Positions 1-9,500 of a stretch of DNA of 64,000 nt are shown here, one piece after another; position 1 is the first letter of the stretch, and the number at the start of each line of letters is the position of its first letter. The translations under genes and the position numbers were made by a program. The stretch is from assembly GCF_003667705.1 (NCBI RefSeq), contig NZ_CP033019.1, forward strand, positions 2,852,001 to 2,916,000, read 5' to 3'. The DNA is from Janthinobacterium agaricidamnosum. Lineage in GTDB: Bacteria > Pseudomonadota > Gammaproteobacteria > Burkholderiales > Burkholderiaceae_D. The notes beneath the pieces are model-generated. The model was not told the origin of the DNA and searched no databases. It was given only the letters and a program-made list of their open reading frames with translations.

Positions 1-1430
1 GCTGCATCTGAGAAAAATAGATCACAGTGTGTCAGCTTCAGATATCGTTCCAGAAAATCACGATCATCTGGCTGGTTTTTATAGAATGCCGATAGGTTTA
101 GAACTTCCGTCAACTGTTCCTTGCCAACTTTCTTGCGTCGGAAGTAGCGGATCGGCTTGAAGCCTCGCTCGTAAAGGATGTGCGGCGAGTGGGTCGTGAT
201 GACCATCTGGCTGCCAAAAATACTTCCATCGTCGCCCTCTATATTCAGAAGCTCAAGAATATTTCGTATGAAGACCTGTTGGAGTTGGGCGTGAAGATGG
301 GCCTCTGGTTCCTCCACAAAAAGCAGGTGCAATGGTGGGCGATCGTCCATCGTAGCCCACCTGGCTTGAGAGTCGAGAATCTCTACGACCATGTAGATCA
401 AATTCTTGAAGCCAAGCCCGTTATAACTGTCTGGAAGGGTATTGGTGTCTTCGCCTTCTCCGATCTGATAGTGAACCCGCGCGTCTTGGCTCATGACGTG
501 GGCGGGGTCTAGCGCCGACATTATCTTCAGGCGCGGGTTATTGACGCCCGGATAGCCAAGCTTGGCGAGCCGATCAAGCGTTGGCTTGAATACCCCATCC
601 AGGTGAATGTTGAGCGCTTGCTCAGATTCGAACAGAGCCTTGAGGGCTATGTGATCGTCTTGCCTCTGATTAAGGTTTCGCTTGTAAAAACGGCTCAATC
701 GCTTTGACAGGTCTTCTGATCTGCTGCCTGCTTCCGGATTAGGATCAGCAAGGTGTCGCTGAGCACCAAGATTGTCGATATGAATAAGAGATTTTAGAAT
801 CGTTCCGCCACCTGGCTCTCCGCCTAGTTCATCTGGAATGTAACCGCCGATCTCGCGGAAGGTCTCATCGAATTGCGTGCGATCCAAGATGAAGTAGCGG
901 AGCTCATATTCGCTCTTGAGCTCGCGCTGGAGATAGTCCGTCATGGAGCGAGGCCAAGGGATATATTGTGATTCGGGCGGCAGTTCCGCTGCCTGCCCAG
1001 CACCTTTAACCTTAGCTTCTTGGAAATTTCGGATGAGGTTAATGGGGCTTCTAGCGGTTAGGGAAACTCGGATGCCGACCTTGGTTCCCTCCCATGCTGT
1101 ACTCGGAAGCAAGGGAATCACTAGATAGAGGTCTGGCGCCGCAACCTCGAACCAGAGATCAAGATCTATGCTTGGAAGCGTGAAACCCTTGGGTATCGGG
1201 GCGGCCAAGTTGATATTTGCAGCTTCATCGAAAATCTTCCAGCACGATGAGCTGAAATCATAGAGACTGAAACGATCCCGTCCGCCCGTGACGAAAGCAT
1301 GGATCGCCTGAGTTGCCGACGTTTTTCCACTGTTATTCGATCCTACAAATATTGAGATGTCGTCAGCCAGCTCAATATGAGCATCTTTCAGGCGTCGAAA
1401 GTTTCTGAGGCGATACGAGTGAAGATGCAC
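1..1430 (-). CDS. OLD-family AAA ATPase/nuclease, partial (C-terminus beyond window)
   Basis: The minus strand is open from a GTG at 1428-1430 to the window edge (476 codons visible). GGAGGA lies 7 nt upstream of the GTG and supports this start. The N-terminus (MHLHSYRLRNFRRL) is typical of ABC-type OLD ATPases; a Walker A GSNNSGKT sits near residue 30, and a Walker B-like LLFVEEPEAHLH followed by a switch-like ITTHSPHIL lies near residues 375-425. The visible end (LTHCDLFFSDA) is where family members enter the TOPRIM nuclease domain, so the nuclease half is not seen. OLD ATPases occur as stand-alone proteins and as GajA (Gabija) or related anti-phage components; the partner gene that would decide this lies outside the window. 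Family call is firm, defence role is inference. Confidence 0.85.
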   Translation of the reverse strand, partial: MHLHSYRLRNFRRLKDAHIELADDISIFVGSNNSGKTSATQAIHAFVTGGRDRFSLYDFSSSCWKIFDEAANINLAAPIPKGFTLPSIDLDLWFEVAAPDLYLVIPLLPSTAWEGTKVGIRVSLTARSPINLIRNFQEAKVKGAGQAAELPPESQYIPWPRSMTDYLQRELKSEYELRYFILDRTQFDETFREIGGYIPDELGGEPGGGTILKSLIHIDNLGAQRHLADPNPEAGSRSEDLSKRLSRFYKRNLNQRQDDHIALKALFESEQALNIHLDGVFKPTLDRLAKLGYPGVNNPRLKIMSALDPAHVMSQDARVHYQIGEGEDTNTLPDSYNGLGFKNLIYMVVEILDSQARWATMDDRPPLHLLFVEEPEAHLHAQLQQVFIRNILELLNIEGDDGSIFGSQMVITTHSPHILYERGFKPIRYFRRKKVGKEQLTEVLNLSAFYKNQPDDRDFLERYLKLTHCDLFFSDA

Positions 1431-1943
1431 GAAAAATCCTCCGCTAATTTTTGAAATTACATAGAAAGCCATATTCGCCGAAAGATAGCGGAGCGTTCGC
1501 GTTTTGCTAGAGTCAATATCCAGTTCTACCTGTAGTAGCTAACTCATTCAAATTAATAATAAGCGAAATAACACATCAGTGCGTCTCCGTTTCTCGGACC
1601 GCGCTGTTCCAAGTTCGCTTTTCGCTCATCCTTGGCGGAATTGGCTATCTCCAGCCTTTCACATCCCTGACGCCCAGCTTCGGGCCTTCGCGCTTCGCTT
1701 GCGGGCGATCCGCACAAAGGGACGGCCGTTGCCTGTCCAACCATCTTTCTTTACCTCATTACCTTGCTTGCGACTGTAGCCTGCGGCCGTGTGCTGCCAA
1801 GGCGCGCAGGGTCGTGTCCTCGGCTTCACCTAGAGGCCGCTTCGCCGCTCAGCACCGTACCTGATGCGAATACGCTTCGTATCATTGCTTTGCCGCTCGG
1901 TAAGGTTCGCGGCCCTTGCTTGTTAGGGGCACTGTTGATGGTT
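1431..1943. other. Intergenic stretch without a recognisable gene
   Basis: About 500 nt between the OLD ATPase start and the end of the DMT carrier gene. The first 130 nt are AT-rich and contain the OLD ribosome-binding site and presumably its promoter; from about 1570 it becomes GC-rich with several short inverted repeats (for example GCCC-AGCTTC-GGGC near 1671-1684). Short open frames exist on both strands but none has a start context or family resemblance. It may be decayed mobile DNA; nothing specific is supported. Confidence 0.4.
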
Positions 1944-3032
1944 TCATGAATGATCGTGCCGATGATGAATGTCTGGATAATGGGGATGTGCATGGCGCAG
2001 CGGCACATGCTGATGCGCGTGCACATGTGGCTCCTTGCCGTCCCAACCATCCTCGTGGGTATGCTGATGATGGGCGTCGTGGCTGTGTGCATGCGTGTGT
2101 AACAGCGGCTCGTGCTCGTGATCGTGCTCATGCTTTTCCGTCAAATGCAGCCAGATGCCTGCGGCCATCAGTGCCGCGGCTAGCCAGAATAGCAGTCCGG
2201 GTATCTCGCCCAGCATGAACAGCGAGATGACGGCCCCGACAAACGGTGCCGCCGAAAAATAAGCGCCCGTGCGGGCAGTTCCCAGGTGGCGCAACGCCAG
2301 CACGAACATCACCAGGCTCAAGCCATAGCCGCAAAAACCGACCAGTCCGGCGCTCAGGGAAATGGTGACGCTGGGCAAGGAATAACCGAGGGCCAGGGCA
2401 ATGGCCAGGTTGACGGAACCGGCCACCAGACCCTTCAAGGCGGCAATCTGCAAAGCATCGCTGGCCGACACCTTGCGCGTCAGGTTGTTGTCGATGCCCC
2501 AGCACAGGCAGGCGCCGACAATGGCGATCGCCCCCCAAGGCACGCCAAGCTTGGGCACTTGTTCCCACGACAGCAGGATGCCGGCGGCGACAATCAGCAG
2601 CATGCCGATGAAAATGCGGCGGTCGAAATTTTCCTTGAAGACGAACCAGGCCAACATCGCTGTGAGCACGCCCTCGATATTGAGCAGCAGCGATGCCGAT
2701 GAGGCTGGCGTGAGCGTCAGGCCAAACATCAGCAGGACCGGCCCCGCAATCCCGCCGAAAGCGATCGCCCCCGCGAGCCAGGGCAGATCCGCAGCCGTCA
2801 GCGTGGCGGGTTTGTCCTGATTGTTACGGGTGAGCACCGCGCGCGCCAGGAAGCAGGCCAGCAGGCCCAGCCCGCTGCCTAGGTACAGGATACCGGCCAG
2901 GGTCACCGGAGCGACCTGCCCTACCAGCGTTTTGGCAAAGGGCGTGCTGGCGCCAAACAGGGCTGCCGCCAGCAAGGCGTACACGACGCCCTGATGCGCA
3001 CCCTGCCCGGGTAAAGATGATAAAGATGCCAT
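1944..3032 (-). CDS. DMT/EamA-family transporter with histidine-rich C-terminal tail
   Basis: The 362-residue protein has about ten hydrophobic segments arranged as two EamA repeats (FGASTPFAKTLVG in the first, GACLCWGIDNNLTRKV in the second), as in drug/metabolite transporters of the inner membrane. The last roughly 62 residues, after the final membrane segment, contain over 20 histidines in His-X-His runs (HEHDHEHE, HTHAHSHDAHHQHTH), which is not an EamA feature and suggests binding of Zn, Ni, Co or Cu on one membrane face. It is the last gene of a minus-strand metal block headed by czcI/czcB, so a role in metal efflux or sensing is a reasonable inference. No strong ribosome-binding site precedes the ATG. 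A decayed relative lies at 13725-13902. Confidence 0.85.
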   Translation of the reverse strand: MASLSSLPGQGAHQGVVYALLAAALFGASTPFAKTLVGQVAPVTLAGILYLGSGLGLLACFLARAVLTRNNQDKPATLTAADLPWLAGAIAFGGIAGPVLLMFGLTLTPASSASLLLNIEGVLTAMLAWFVFKENFDRRIFIGMLLIVAAGILLSWEQVPKLGVPWGAIAIVGACLCWGIDNNLTRKVSASDALQIAALKGLVAGSVNLAIALALGYSLPSVTISLSAGLVGFCGYGLSLVMFVLALRHLGTARTGAYFSAAPFVGAVISLFMLGEIPGLLFWLAAALMAAGIWLHLTEKHEHDHEHEPLLHTHAHSHDAHHQHTHEDGWDGKEPHVHAHQHVPLRHAHPHYPDIHHRHDHS

Positions 3033-3140
3033 GCGATGCTTTCGTGGGGTGTTTTTTTATCCTGGCTGCCAGTATGCACGATCCGACACACGCTGGCAGC
3101 GCCTTCCTCATTGCGGCCCGGTGAGGGGCCGCATGGTGGC

Positions 3141-3503
3141 TTACTTGGCGACCAGCTCGGCCTTGACCGTGTTCTTGTCCGCGAAGGTGATGCTGGCCTG
3201 GGCTCGGGTGCCGGCGGCCAACGGCGCCGCCGTCTTGCCGACCATCGTATTGTCGGCGCCAGGCTGCAATACGACGTCAGTCTTGGTGCCGCCCGAGATA
3301 ATCGTCAACACACCCGTTGCGCCGGCGGTCGCATAGTTCTTGCCCGCGCTTTTGGCATACACCGTGGCTCCCGTCTTACCGCCCTTCAGTTCGAGCTTGA
3401 TCTGCGCTGGCGCCTCATCATGGTCGTGGTCGGTGTGGGCCCACGCACCAGGTGCGGCCGAAACAAACAACAAGGCAGCCAACGTCAACATAACTTTTTT
3501 CAT
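3141..3503 (-). CDS. Small exported protein of the metal-resistance block
   Basis: 120 residues starting at the ATG preceded by GGAG 7 nt upstream; an ATG 12 nt further up is less likely. The N-terminus MKKVMLTLAALLFVSAAPGAWA is a signal peptide with a good Ala-x-Ala cleavage site, so the product is periplasmic. The mature part begins with a His/Asp run (HTDHDHDEAP), a likely metal-binding patch, followed by a small beta-rich domain without cysteines. I do not recognise a named family. It lies between the DMT carrier and the membrane-anchor gene on the same strand, so it is probably a periplasmic metal-binding accessory of the efflux system; that role is inferred from context only. Confidence 0.75.
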   Translation of the reverse strand: MKKVMLTLAALLFVSAAPGAWAHTDHDHDEAPAQIKLELKGGKTGATVYAKSAGKNYATAGATGVLTIISGGTKTDVVLQPGADNTMVGKTAAPLAAGTRAQASITFADKNTVKAELVAK

Positions 3504-3612
3504 GTAATTCTCCATGGATGCGGCGATTTTGGTCGGCCTCGCCGCGATAAGCCGTCGTGCTTATACGCAGCACCGTGTGACTGGTGCCGCGCACTGAAAC
3601 CAGCGGTACTAA

Positions 3613-4218
3613 TTACTTCTTGTAAATGTCAGCGTAAAAACCACTGGAGCGCAGGACCAAGGTCACCGGCTCGGCCGATTTGTTTTTCCAGTACCAGCCG
3701 TGCACGCCTGTAAAGGGCGCGATGAGCGAGCCGCTGGAGCTGCTCACGCCCTTGTCGGCGATAAAGCTCTCGAACTCGTCTTCCCGCGCGTTGACCGGTT
3801 CGCCATGAAAATCATGGTTGACCACGGCGCCACCCTTCGTTTCCCAGGAATAAATCAGCGTTGCGCCCTTGGCCAAGTGGGTTTTGACTTCCAGGCCTTT
3901 ACCGGGCGCCAGCGTAATTTCCTGCTCGTCCGAGCGATATGGCACCGTTTGCTTGGCGGCAATCGTGAGTGCGCGCGCCTCGCCGGGCGCTGCTACCTGC
4001 GAGCCCTGCGCTGCGGGTGCGCTGTCGGCGGCGGTCGCCGGGCGATGCAAGGTGGTCAAGCCCAGCGCCTTGCCGATTCCAGTCGGATCGATGCCATATT
4101 CGGCAGGCAGGATCGCAACGGTCAGAATGAGGCCGGCAACCACGGCCGCCAGGCCGGTACCGCGCAACAGTTCTTTTTTTGCGACCGAAATGCCGCCGTT
4201 CATTGGTGTGGATGTCAT
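3613..4218 (-). CDS. Membrane-anchored periplasmic protein of Czc-type clusters
   Basis: 201 residues with a GGAGC ribosome-binding site before the ATG. A single membrane helix (residues about 20-38, GTGLAAVVAGLILTVAILP) near the N-terminus anchors the protein, with the rest in the periplasm. The C-terminal domain has YSWETKGGAVVNHDFHGEP and a final GWYWKNKSAEPVTLVLRSSGFY, a pattern I associate with the transmembrane anchor proteins regularly encoded beside CzcCBA pumps; their biochemical role is not established. It follows the HupE-like gene by 11 nt, so the two are probably co-translated or at least in one transcript. Confidence 0.75.
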   Translation of the reverse strand: MTSTPMNGGISVAKKELLRGTGLAAVVAGLILTVAILPAEYGIDPTGIGKALGLTTLHRPATAADSAPAAQGSQVAAPGEARALTIAAKQTVPYRSDEQEITLAPGKGLEVKTHLAKGATLIYSWETKGGAVVNHDFHGEPVNAREDEFESFIADKGVSSSSGSLIAPFTGVHGWYWKNKSAEPVTLVLRSSGFYADIYKK

Positions 4219-4229
4219 GGGTCGTGCTC

Positions 4230-4940
4230 CTATTTGCTAAGAAAGCCGGTGAATTGGTAGCCGGCCAGAATGAATCCGGCCGTCATCAGGACGAAATTGC
4301 CGGTGGCGGCATGCCGTACAAAGCTGGTGGTGCTGCGCCAGTAGCGCATGGCGATCAGGATCATGCTCAAGGCCAGCAGCTGGCCGATCTCCACGCCGAC
4401 ATTGAAGGCGATCATGTTTGGCACCAGGCCATCGGCGGACAAGGCAAAGTCCTGTAGCTTGGTAGCCAGGCCAAGACCATGGAAGAAGCCGAAGATCAGC
4501 ACGGCCGCCCGCTTGTTCGGCTGCACGCCAAAGACCGCCTGGAAACCGCCCAGGTTGTCGAATGCGCGGTACACGATGGACAGGCCGATAATGGCGTCAA
4601 CAAAATAAGCATTGATATGCCAGCCGTTGATCACGCCCAGCAGCAAGGTCGTGCTGTGGCCGATGGCAAACAGCGTCACATACAGGCCGATATCCTTCAT
4701 GCGGTACAGGAAGAAGATCACGCCGCACAAAAACAGCAAATGATCGTAGCCGGTGACCATGTGCTTGGCCCCCAGATAAATGTACGGCAGGATCTGCATG
4801 CCGCTGCTGGCCTGCAGAAAGCCCTTGTCGGACTCGGATACGCCATGGGCGGCCGCGATACCAGCGCATAGCCACAGCAAGGCGCCGGCCAACCAGCTCC
4901 ACCAGGCGCCAAGGCCCGGCTTGTTCGTCATCAATTTCAT
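4230..4940 (-). CDS. HupE/UreJ-family membrane protein
   Basis: 236 residues: an N-terminal signal-like segment ending AAAHG, then about six membrane helices carrying the family's histidine and glutamate motifs in order, GYDHLLFL (about 65), FAIGHSTTL (about 92), FGFFHGLGLA (about 151) and NVGVEIGQ (about 180). HupE/UreJ proteins are implicated in nickel (or cobalt) movement across the envelope. The gene sits between the outer-membrane component and the anchor protein of the Czc-type operon, which fits a secondary Ni/Co permease or periplasmic metal-handling role. The metal cannot be read from the sequence. Spacing to the upstream gene is about 50 nt. Confidence 0.85.
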   Translation of the reverse strand: MKLMTNKPGLGAWWSWLAGALLWLCAGIAAAHGVSESDKGFLQASSGMQILPYIYLGAKHMVTGYDHLLFLCGVIFFLYRMKDIGLYVTLFAIGHSTTLLLGVINGWHINAYFVDAIIGLSIVYRAFDNLGGFQAVFGVQPNKRAAVLIFGFFHGLGLATKLQDFALSADGLVPNMIAFNVGVEIGQLLALSMILIAMRYWRSTTSFVRHAATGNFVLMTAGFILAGYQFTGFLSK

Positions 4941-4990
4941 GTATTGCTCCTGTTAAAAGTCATAGTGTCGGGAGACGCCTGTAAGGTGCT

Positions 4991-6220
4991 TTATTCATGG
5001 TCCATGTCCCACACCACATGCGCGTCGACCAGGATGCCGTAATACGCGCGTGCCGCCGCCACCCGCGCCGCCAGGGCGTTTTGCTGAGCGGTGGTCGCCT
5101 GGCGGCGGGCCGCCAACAAGGTAGGAAGATCGGCTTCGCCCAAGGTGTAGGCACGTTGCAGCAGGCGTGCGTTGTCACGCATGTCCGCCGCGCCCGCTTC
5201 GGCCACCTGCCAGCTTTCATGCGCGCCCTGTGCCGACGCCAGCGATACGGCAATGGCGCTATCGAGGGCGCGCCGCTTCAGTGCGACCTCATGCTGCGAC
5301 ACCTCCATGGCCTGGACTGCCCGCCCATCGCGTGCGGCCCGGTGGGCGCCCGGCAAGGGAATGCTGAACATGACACCCGTGATGCGCTCACGACCGCCCA
5401 CCTCGGACGCCGTGTACAGGCCGACAGTGGGATCTGGCGTGCGCTCGGCCCGCATGCGCGCGCTCATGCCTTGCGCCTTGAGCAGTTGCGCCTCGGTAAT
5501 CTTGAGTTCGTCACTCTGGGCCAGGATGCGTTCACGCCAGAACGTCGGCGACTCGGCAAGGGGAAGCGAGGAAGGCAAGGTGGACAACTCGCGCTGGAAG
5601 CCAGGAAAACGCGCATGCAGGCGTGCCCAAGCAACAGCTGCCGCCGTTTTGGCTTCGATACTGACTCGTTGCTGGTCGGCCAGGTCCCCGCGCGCCAGGC
5701 TGGCGTCGAGTGCGGCGGCGTCACCGGCCTTGACGCGCTTGTTCACCGCAGCAAGATTGTCGCTGGCCGCCTGCTGGTGTTCGGCCGCCAATACCAGCGC
5801 CTGTTCAGCGTGCGACCAGTCCAGCCACAGTCCCAGCAATTCACGCGCGGTCTCGTGCAAGGCCTCGCCATAGCGCGCCTCCCCCTCTTCCTGCAAGGCC
5901 TGGCCGATGCGGCGATCCGCATTGGCCTTGGCCGGCAAGCGCAAAGTGCGCTCCACGCCCGCATTCCACTCCCTGTAATGGGGGCCGGCTTCCACGGTAC
6001 GCCGCTGGGCCGTGACCTTGGCGGTCCACTCGTACGGCGATTCCTGCGCCAGCGCGGCGTCCTGGCGCAGCATCTCGCGCCCGGCACGGGCGGCGGCCAC
6101 CTCAGGATCCTGGTCCAGTAAAGGGCGCACCATCGCTGTCGGCAACAAGCCGGGCGCCGGCGGAATTGGCGCGGCCTGGACCGCACCCGCCGCCAGCGCA
6201 ATGAGTAATCCATACTTCAT
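4991..6220 (-). CDS. czcC: TolC-family outer-membrane component of RND metal efflux (CzcC-like)
   Basis: 409 residues if started at MKYGLLIALAAGAVQAAP, which is a clean signal peptide; a longer open frame upstream would spoil it. The body is alpha-helical and rich in Ala, Glu, Arg and Gln with two repeated OEP domains, as in CzcC/CusC trimeric channels that span the periplasm and outer membrane. The start overlaps the end of the DUF3240 gene by 4 nt, showing translational coupling. Unusually, it is last of the three pump genes (B-A-DUF3240-C) where czcCBA is the common order. No lipobox cysteine is seen at the signal peptide end. Confidence 0.85.
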   Translation of the reverse strand: MKYGLLIALAAGAVQAAPIPPAPGLLPTAMVRPLLDQDPEVAAARAGREMLRQDAALAQESPYEWTAKVTAQRRTVEAGPHYREWNAGVERTLRLPAKANADRRIGQALQEEGEARYGEALHETARELLGLWLDWSHAEQALVLAAEHQQAASDNLAAVNKRVKAGDAAALDASLARGDLADQQRVSIEAKTAAAVAWARLHARFPGFQRELSTLPSSLPLAESPTFWRERILAQSDELKITEAQLLKAQGMSARMRAERTPDPTVGLYTASEVGGRERITGVMFSIPLPGAHRAARDGRAVQAMEVSQHEVALKRRALDSAIAVSLASAQGAHESWQVAEAGAADMRDNARLLQRAYTLGEADLPTLLAARRQATTAQQNALAARVAAARAYYGILVDAHVVWDMDHE

Positions 6221-6519
6221 AGCAGCTCCCCCGATTCGGTAATGGGTGTGAGCCAATAGCGCACACCACCGCCCTGCAAGACTTGGCGCAGCATAGTCAG
6301 CACCGTTTCCCGATGCGTTTCCGGCAGAAGTGCATCGATGCGCGTCATCTTGGCCAAGCCGAGCACTTGCTCGGTGGCGCTGAGCCGATCGTGCGCCAGG
6401 CCGTGCGCGGCGGCCGACGTGCTGGTAAATAGGGAAATTTCACTGCTCATCAGCAGCGTGTCGAGCACGCGCTCTTCCAGCGCTGGAGGACACAGCAAGG
6501 TTAAACACAGTTCAGTCAT
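6217..6519 (-). CDS. DUF3240-family small protein next to the metal RND pump
   Basis: 100 residues, MTELCLTLLCPPALEERVLD at the start and a VLQGGGVRYWLTPI segment at the end. This matches the DUF3240 family of small ferredoxin-fold, PII-like proteins that recur beside CzcA/CusA genes; function unknown. The reading frame overlaps czcA upstream by 8 nt and czcC downstream by 4 nt, so all three are translationally coupled. A regulatory or chaperone role for the pump is inferred only from this conserved neighbourhood. Confidence 0.8.
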   Translation of the reverse strand: MTELCLTLLCPPALEERVLDTLLMSSEISLFTSTSAAAHGLAHDRLSATEQVLGLAKMTRIDALLPETHRETVLTMLRQVLQGGGVRYWLTPITESGELL

Positions 6520-9500
6520 GGAATTTCTCCTGCTTCGCCACCGCGAAGCGCAAATAAAGAATGGGCAACAGCAGCAGGGTCAAGGCGGTCGCCGTGATCA
6601 AGCCGCCAATCACCACAATGGCCAGGGGGCGCTGAATTTCCGAGCCCGGCCCGCTGGCGAAGAGCAGCGGGATCAGGCCAAAGGCCGTAATCGAGGCAGT
6701 CATCATCACGGGGCGCAGGCGCCGGCGCGCCCCCTGCACCACCAGTTCGGCCAGGGCCATGCCTTCGGCACGCAGCTGATTGAAGTAACTGACCAGAACG
6801 ATGCCATTGAGCACCGTAATACCCAGCAAGGCGATAAAGCCCACGGATGCCGGCACGGACAGATACTCACCCGTGGCCCACAAGGCAACGATGCCACCCA
6901 CCAGGGCGAACGGGATGATCGACAGAATTAACAGCGCCTGGCGTACCGAGCGGAAGGTGGAAAACAGCACGATAAAGATCAGTCCCAAGGCCACCGGAAC
7001 GACAACGCCCAGGCGCGCGGCCGCACGCTGCTGGTTCTCGAACTGGCCACCCCAGGTGATGCGGTAGCCGGTCGGCAAGGCCAAGGTCTTGGCGACGCTG
7101 GCCTTGGCCTCGTTGACAAAGCCCACTAGGTCGCGCCCGCTGACATTAGCAATCACCACGCTGTAGCGGCTGCCCATCTCGCGGTCGATCTTGACCGGTC
7201 CTTCGGCGCGTTCCAGCTTCGCCACAGTGCTGAGCGGCACGCTGCTGCCATCCTTGGCGGTAATGCGTACGGCGGCGAAATCCGTCGGCGACAGACGGAT
7301 GGACTCGTCGGCGCGCAGCACGATCGGTGTGCGGCGGTTGCCTTCGACCGCATGCCCGGCCTGCTGGCCTTCGATCTGCACCCGCAGCGCATCCTGGATT
7401 TCCTCAACGCTCAAGCCCAGGCGGCCCGCCTGCAGGCGGTCGACCGCCACGCGCAGGTATTGCACGCCATCGTTTTGCACCGTGTACACATCCTGATTGC
7501 CTGGTATGGTTTTCAGCACGCTTTCCACCTGCGACGCGAACTGGTTCAGCTGCGCCAGATCGGGACCGAAGATTTTCACGGCGATGTCGCCGCGCACGCC
7601 AATAATCATCTCGCTCACGCGCATTTCGATCGGTTGCGTAAAACTGTATTTAATGCCCGGCAGCTGGTCGAGTACCTTGCGGATCTCGTCCATCAGGGCT
7701 TCCTTGCCCTTCATCCGCCATTCGCCGCGTGGCTTGAGCAAGAGATAGGTGTCGGTTTGATTCAAGCCCATCGGGTCGAGGCCGATCTCGTCAGAACCCG
7801 CACGCGCCACCACGCCCGTCACTTCCGGCAGCGCCTGCATCAAAGCCTGATGGATCTTGAGGTCCAGCGCAGCGCTTTGCTCCAGGCTGACGGAAGGCAG
7901 CTTTTCGATGCCGACAATCAGGTCGCCCTCATCCATGGTGGGCATGAACGTCTTGCCCACCTGTGTGTAGAGCAAGCCCGCGCCGAGCAGCATGACTGCG
8001 GCGCCGATGGCAACCACCCGTTGCCGGCGCATGCTCCAGGCCAGCACGGGTTCGTACCAGATCAGCAGCTTGCGCGGCAACCAAGGTTCCTGATGCGCTA
8101 CGTCGCGTAGCAGATACGAGGCCAGCACGGGAATGACGGTCAACGACAGCAGCAGCGAGCCTGCCAGTGCAAAGACGATGGCCAGGGCGACCGGTGCAAA
8201 GAATTTGCCTTCCAGGTCCTGCAAGGTCAGTAGCGGCAAAAATACCGTGATGATGATGACGATGCCGGAAGTGACCGGGACAGCCACTTCGCGCACCGCC
8301 CGGTAAATCGTATGCAGGCGTGGCAACTTGCCCGCTGTCGGGTCGTGCGCCAGCCTTTGGACGATGTTTTCCACCACCACCACGGCCGCATCGACCAGCA
8401 TGCCGATGGCAATGGCCAGGCCGCCCAGACTCATCAGATTGGCCGACATATTGAAACCACGCATGAGAATGAACGTGATCAGCGCCGCCAGCGGCAGTAC
8501 CAGGGCTACCGTGAGCGCCGCGCGCATGTTTCCCAGGAACAGGACCAGGAGGACGACGACAATCACCGTTGCCTCCAGCAGCGCCGACGAGACGGCGCCC
8601 ACGGCTTTCGAAACGAGCTCGGCCCGGTCATAGAAAACATTCAGGGTGACGCCCTTGGGCAAGGTAGGCTGGATCTCGCCGAGCTTCTTGCGCACGCCTT
8701 CAACCACTTGCTGCGCATTGGCGCCGGCAAGACCCAGCACCAGTCCCTGCACAGCCTCCCCTTTGCCGCTCTGGGTGACGACGCCATAGCGTGTCAGCGA
8801 GCCGATACGCACTTCGGCCAATGCTCCCACGCGTAGCGGCGCCCCGTTCTGTACCGTCACGACGACCGCGCGCAGATCATCGAGGCTGGTGATGCTGCCC
8901 TCGCTACGCACCAGCAATACTTCATCGCCTTCGCCCAAGCGTCCGGCACCGTCGTTGCGGTTGTTGGCACGGATGGCCTCGCTCAACTGCGCCAGGGTGA
9001 CGCCGCCGGCCGCCATGGCCAGTGGATTAGGCACGACCTCGAAGGCGCGCACGACACCGCCAAGGGCATTCACATCGGCCACGCCGGGCACCGTGCGCAA
9101 GGCGGGCCGGATCACCCAGTCGAGCAAGCTGCGGCGTTCGGCCAGGGAAAGACCGCCGCCCTCGATGGTAAACATGAACATTTCCCCGAGCGGCGTGGTA
9201 ACCGGCGCCATGCCGCCGCTGATGCCACTGGGCAAGCTATCCGTGATGCCCGCCAGCCGCTCACTGACTTGCTGGCGTGCCCAGAAGATATCGGTGCCGT
9301 CCTGAAAGTCGATGGTTACGTCGGCCAGGCCGTATTTCGTCACCGACCGCAGGACCTTGGTCTTCGGAATGCCCAGCATTTCAACTTCAACCGGCACCGC
9401 AATACGGCTTTCCACCTCTTCCGGCGTCATGCCGGGGGCTTTCATGATGATCTTGACCTGTGTACTGGACACATCAGGAAAGGCATCGATGGGCAGCTGC

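Noticed and set aside
1560-1930. Possible integron attC site ending in a GTTAGGGG word
   Set aside because: No partner RYYYAAC core lies within a plausible attC length and no folded palindrome of the right size was found.
2286-2820. Antisense open frames over the EamA gene, and similarly long antisense frames over czcA, the FTR1 gene, the hybrid kinase and the lodA gene
   Set aside because: They are mirror frames caused by GC-rich codon bias, without start context or family resemblance, and lie fully within well supported genes.
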